Origin: Halocaridina rubra
Lineage: Eukaryota > Arthropoda > Malacostraca > Decapoda > Atyidae
Reading direction: 5' to 3'
Assembly (NCBI GenBank): GCA_037179515.1
Contig: JAXCGZ010009453.1
Span: forward strand, 185,148 to 249,147
Length of the DNA stretch: 64,000 nt
The position numbers and the translations under genes are program-made. Position 1 is the stretch's first letter. Every line of letters begins with the position of its first letter. Of the stretch, positions 57,356-64,000 are shown piece after piece. The notes under the pieces are model-generated. The model worked only from the letters and a program-made list of their open reading frames with translations, was not told the DNA's origin and did no database searches.

Positions 57356-58998
57356 CAGTGTTCCCCCCCATACCGCGGTAGTTCGGTTCCGGGACCCGGC
57401 GCGAACCAGGAAATCCGCGGAGTAGGATCAGCCTATATGTACATAGATATTTTAATATATTTTTACATTCACACTGTATAAACCCTCCCTGTACTATTAA
57501 CAAACCACCCTTTACTTCATAAATAACAGCATGCAACGTAAATTTATATGAAAGTGATAGATAAAATTATGGTGAATGAAGTGGTTATTACATGACATAC
57601 TCATTTACAATTATTTTTAAGTTTACGTACTGTATAAACCCTCCCTGCACTGTTAAAAAAAACATGAACTATCTCACGTAGGTGAGAGCTACTGGAAATA
57701 TAAATATATATGCTAGCTCATGTAGCTATCAGACACTACATATATCGCATGATGCAATACTGTGAGTTATACTGTACGTACGTATATCTAAATTTATTTT
57801 TTGTTTTACTATTTTTTTACTGTTTTATTATTCTTAGGCTAGGAAATACTTGTTTTATCAATAACATAATGAAAATTTTAATATTCACTAGGTCACATAG
57901 GTGAGAGCCTTTGCGTTTTCCGAAACACTGATACCGGTATCGTATTTTACGTGGTGCAATACTGTTTACTATTTTTTACTGTTTTATTATTCTTAGGCTG
58001 AGAAATAAGTTTTTTTTATCAATAAAATCATGAACTTACTGGAAATATAAATATATATGCTAGCTCATGTAGCTATCGGACACTATTTCGCATGATGCAA
58101 TACTGTGAGTTATACTGTACGTACGTACGTATATCTAAATTTATGTATATGCTAGCTCACATAGCTATCGGACACTAAATATATCGCATGATGCAATACT
58201 GTGAGCTATACTGTACGTACGTATATCTAAATTTATGTTTTTTTACTATTTTTTACTGTTTTATTATTCTCAGGCTAGGAAATACTTGTTTTATCAATAA
58301 AATAATGAAAATTTTAATATTCACTAGGTCACGTAGATGAGAGCCTTTGCATTTTCCGAAACACTGATACCGGTATCGTATCTTACGTGATGCAATACTG
58401 TTTACTATATTGTACTGTTTTATTATTCTTAGGCTAAGAAATACGTTTTTTTTTATCAATAAAATCATGAAACTACTGGAAATATAAATATATATGCTAG
58501 CTCACTTAGCTGCGACCCCAATGCATTGTACGCTATCGAACACTATTTCACATGATGCAATACTGTGAGTTATACTGTACGTACATATATCATTCAGTTA
58601 TTAGTACAATGTATATTAATTTAAAATTCATTTACTTATTTGATGATTGTACAAAATCTATTGTATTTATTCATTGTAATTTGGACCAAATATTCCTTTT
58701 GTAAAGATTATACTTTTCAAAAGAGGTGGTCAATAAACGTATCTATCTATATAAATTTATGTTTTTTACTATTTTTTACTGTTTTATTATTCGTAGGCTG
58801 GGAAATAAATTTTTTTTGATCAATTAGATTATGAAATATGTTTTTTTCAATAAAAAAAATGAAAATACTGAGAAATTTTTTTTTTAATATTTTAATATTT
58901 TTGCATATACCCATAAAATAAAATAATAATTTATCCAAAAAAACCCGCGATACAGTGAGAACGCGAACCAAGAAACGCGAATAACCGGGGGAACACTG
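57356..58998 (-). mobile_element. Tigger derivative without coding sequence
   Basis: Starts CAGTGTTCCCCCCC and ends ACCGGGGGAACACTG. A 3' tandem unit is joined near 57660 directly to 5' units, so no transposase start remains. The 5' units are expanded (TGCTAGCTCA near 57710, 58056, 58149 and 58495). The LINE tail with ATCTATCTAT is at 58589-58750. Confidence 0.82.
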
Positions 58999-59018
58999 TA
59001 TATATATATATATACATA

Positions 59019-60311
<1,293 letters not shown>

Positions 60312-60860
60312 CGGCTTAAGTCGTTTCGACTTTAGTCGTTCTCGATTATACGTCGGTTTTCAAAAAAATATATGGAAAAATAAAAATAAAGTTTACGTCA
60401 TTATAATCAACTTTACGTCTGTCCGCTACAAATATTGGAATCATAATATCACTAGAAAACCATTAAAAGTACATGAAATCATGTTACTGTACAATAAATA
60501 AAAACAAAAGCACATAAAGTCATGTTATTGTACAATAAATAAGAATAAAAGCATACAAAATCTTATTAAAATACGTACAGTAGTTCCAATATCTACCGTT
60601 AGGCGTCGTTACTCGTCATTCCCGTGAAACCGCTATTGTTTTGAATTGATTAGTTTATGCATGGTATATATCTGTTTATCGGCTACTCTCATTCTCATTC
60701 ATTTGTGACCTTATATATTGCCCCCATGGCACCTAATTGAAAAAAAGCATAAAGAACAAACAGCAAAGTTATTTTTAATGTAATATTGTCAGGGAAATAG
60801 CGTGTGAGGGTACATCAGCTGATACAGGAGTAGCAAAACGTTTGCCGATAGAGGTTCTTT

Positions 60861-61178
60861 CATAGGCTGCCAAGTACAGGGAAATTTCCTTGTTTTAGGG
60901 ATATTCAGGTGGGTACTGGGAAACAGGGAAGAAACTTGAAAATTCACTAAAATCTAGGGAAAATCCCAAAAAGAAAGAGGGAAAATCTAGGGAAATTCTA
61001 GAGAGCTAGCTATTATTATTCTAATTCTTTATATTTTTACTCTGTGTGGTAATTGAGATGAAGAAATTGAAATATATATAGCCTTGTATATGTATCTATA
61101 ACGGGGATATTTTGAGCCAAACAGGGAAATTTTGTAAGCGAATCTAGGAAATTTTTGACAGCTTGACCTGGCAGCACT
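60861..61178. mobile_element. hAT-like MITE with 8 bp target duplication
   Basis: Ends CATAGGCTGCCAAGT and ACCTGGCAGCACT are imperfect inverted repeats. GGTTCTTT at 60853-60860 and GGTTCGTT at 61179-61186 form an 8-bp target duplication with one mismatch. Sister units nearby show a single undisturbed site (GAGGTTCGTTCTCCC). Confidence 0.7.
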
Positions 61179-62142
61179 GGTTCGTTCTCCCGCATCCTAC
61201 TCCTCTTGTACCGCTTAATGCAATCAGATATTATGAAGAAAATTTAATAAAAGCATTAAGAACAAACAGCAAAGCTATTTTTATTAAAATTTTGTCAGGG
61301 AAATAGCGTGAGGGTGCATCAGCTGATACGGAAGTACCAAAACGTTTGCCGATAGAGGTTTGTTCTCCCGCATCCTACTCCACTTCTACCGCTTAGTGTA
61401 ATCGGATATTATGAAGAAAATTTAATAAAAGCATTAAGAACAAACACAAACAGCAAAGCTATATTTAATATAATATTGTTAGGGAAATAGCATGAGGGTG
61501 CATCAGCTGATGCGGAAGTACCAAAATGTTTGCCGATAGAGGTTCGTTCTCCCGCATCCTACTCCTCTTCTACCGCTCAATGCAATCAGATATTATGAAG
61601 AAAATTGAATAAAAGTATTAAGAACAAACAGCAAACATATTTTTAATATAATATTGTCAGGGAAATAGCGTTTGAGGATGCCGATAGAGGTTCGTTCTCC
61701 AGCATCCTACTCTTCATCTACCGCTTAATGCGATCGGATATTATGAAGAAAATTGAAAAAAGTATTAAGAATGAAGAGCAAACATATTTTTAATATAATA
61801 TCGTCAGGGAAATAGCGTGTGAGGGTGCATAAGCTGATACGGAAGAGTGACAAAACGTATGCAGCCTCGTCCTCACTGCCACCATCAGTGTTGCCAGAAT
61901 ACATAAATGAGAGAAATGATAAATATAAAAAACATAAATGCAAGCTGGTAAGTTATTTCAAGTATCTTAAAGATGAAGTACATTTTTACTTAAATTACAG
62001 TACTACCATCTTGTAATTAATATATATCTTAAAATGTACCATACATTTGAAAATAAAAACATCTGCTTTATCTGGCAACACTGGCCACCATGCTAAGCCT
62101 GTTGCCAACGGCATAATAGAGTTCATTAATTTATTTACTGTA

Positions 62143-62486
62143 CATAAATTAAAAAATAAAGATACTATCTGCCCAACGTGTGAACAATGTGAAGAGAGCC
62201 TAGAATATTTTCTACTATTTTGTGAAGCATATGCACAAATAAGAACAGAATATAGTTTTTTTAGCACAACCATATGTAGAAAAGAAAATTGAAATAATTG
62301 CTAATATATTGTTATTTAGATATTGTAGTGAAAAAGACGTCAAAGAAAGAAAAAAAATTATAAAAAGAATTTGTAGAAAAAGAAATCAAATAATAAAAAC
62401 CGCACAAACAATTTAGTAAAGCAAAACCAAGGCTTGGGATCCATTGCAAAAGGCATATCCCACCCAACTATACTACTACTACAGTA
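62143..62486 (+). mobile_element. 5'-truncated LINE 3' end
   Basis: The frame encodes CPTCEQCEESLEYFLLFCEA, the CCHC-type zinc-binding tail found after the reverse transcriptase of some LINEs. The element ends in a (CTA)n-type tail (ACTACTACTAC). The homologous empty site TTTACTGTACAGTAAATCTG is intact in both units at 16162-17990. Confidence 0.72.
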
Positions 62487-62585
62487 AATCTGTATATCTA
62501 GGCTAGCCTAGAGACAAGCTAATTCGATTTAAGTCGTTTTTCGACACAAGTCGTCTCTCCTGGAACCAATTAACGACGTTGGGTG

Positions 62586-63140
<555 letters not shown>

Positions 63141-63144
63141 CTTG

Positions 63145-63425
63145 AATGAAGAGTTAATCCCCATTCGAATGGAGGTTGACACTGACATGTAGAAGCTGTG
63201 GTATTAAGGCAGGAACCTTTCCTAATGCCCTGTGGTAGTAATCCTCACATCGAAATGCTCTGTTTATGTCGCAAATAGTCTCCATGCAAATGGGGGTGGA
63301 TACAGACGGGTTAGAGCTTAGTGATCAAAGCAAGATCCCCTTCCTAACACCCTGTGGTGGGATTGAACCCGCGATTCGCTTCCCGACTTTCTCGCACTAC
63401 CACTGAGCGGCTGTGTCCCCTTCTT
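63145..63425 (-). mobile_element. tRNA-derived SINE with tandem body
   Basis: On the minus strand a tRNA-like head begins GGGGACACAGCCGCTCAGTG, with the A-box-like GCTCAGTGGTAG (63397-63408) and B-box GGGTTCAATCCC (63359-63370). The body follows in two related units of about 110 bp (AATGCCCTGTGGTAGTAATC and AACACCCTGTGGTGGGATTG on the plus strand). The head sequence differs from the SINE at 14120, so this is a separate family. Confidence 0.6.
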
Positions 63426-64000
63426 TCTCACCTCTTCTGTTATACTCTTATTTGCACAGTCTGTACATATGGATTTGTAGCACAGACTCCCTTTGCACTC
63501 TCTGTAAAAGAACATTCCTTTGGTGTTTTGGTCTGGAGCGTTTTTATAAATATGAATTTTGTGACATTTGTGGTTTGCCTTTGTATATGATGATAATCGA
63601 CAGTTAGGAGGAGAGTTAAACCAGTGAGGTTATAGCTTGAGGATATTTTGTTTGGAGTCTGACCACATTCAAGGAGATAACATTTAGAAAGTGCAGCAGC
63701 TCTCACTTGCTATTTGTGTGTTGTTGAGAATTTAACTAGTTTTTTACAGAGTGAAAATGTGTTTTATTACGATTATTTACTCACTGCATGTCTTCTTCTA
63801 ATTCTATACTTGTGTTGCGTGTTCTATAACACAGTTTTGTCTTTGATAATAGTTATCTATATATTCTTGAACGAATATTGAACTGTTATTTTACTTTTCT
63901 TTATTTAGTGTGTGTGACTCATTTCTCAGTCACAGAAAACCTCATGGAAGTCGTTCACAGATAGGTCTGTTGCCATTGTACTAAGATGCCTAGTGATGCA
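63426..64000. other. Low-copy DNA at the window end
   Basis: Only short chance ORFs. No SNF8 exon 3 and no further Ig receptor exon was recognised. Confidence 0.4.

Noticed and set aside
63353..63420. A genuine tRNA gene on the minus strand
   Set aside because: The head joins a repeated body, and I could not pair a full cloverleaf; treated as a tRNA-derived SINE.

Overview
This is a transposon-packed stretch of a large, AT-rich animal genome. There is no operon structure, the two host genes have GT-AG introns, and long (TA)n arrays, Tigger/pogo DNA transposons, tRNA-derived SINEs and non-LTR retrotransposons fill most of it. The mix of Tigger elements, LINEs and extreme TA microsatellites fits a decapod crustacean best; that assignment is inference from repeat style and protein resemblance.

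Layout. 1-5 kb: a truncated RNase-H-bearing LINE tail abuts a LINE with a zinc-knuckle ORF1 and an apparently uninterrupted endonuclease/reverse-transcriptase ORF2. 5-7.3 kb: AT-rich intergenic DNA with a fold-back element. 7328-7429 and 40837-40984: exons 1 and 2 of SNF8/VPS22 (ESCRT-II), separated by a 33.4 kb intron made almost wholly of transposons. Inside this intron are a near-complete Tigger with a LINE in its transposase (8634-14106) and a second Tigger (18060-30773) that holds, nested, a small Tigger derivative, a 7.3 kb coding-less LTR element and a CACCT-ended MITE. A chain of short Tigger derivatives and relatives follows. 41-46.7 kb (SNF8 intron 2 if the gene continues to the right): two decayed LINEs and low-copy DNA. 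49793-54270, minus strand: seven spliceable exons of a type I membrane protein with two Ig-like domains, one transmembrane helix and a long tyrosine-motif-rich tail; its signal-peptide exon is not in view. 55-64 kb: further MITEs, Tigger derivatives, microsatellites and a tRNA-derived SINE.

How the parts relate. SNF8 acts in endosomal sorting of ubiquitinated membrane proteins. The Ig protein looks like a cell-surface receptor or adhesion molecule that could recruit SH2, PTB and WW adaptors. They share a locus, and I see no direct evidence of a shared function. The strongest structural signals are the repeated placement of TA-targeting transposon ends directly against (TA)n arrays, a family of internally deleted Tigger copies that keep a short DNA-binding-domain-only reading frame, and the unusual concentration of phosphotyrosine docking motifs in the Ig protein tail. 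Percent identities and repeat counts are read by eye.
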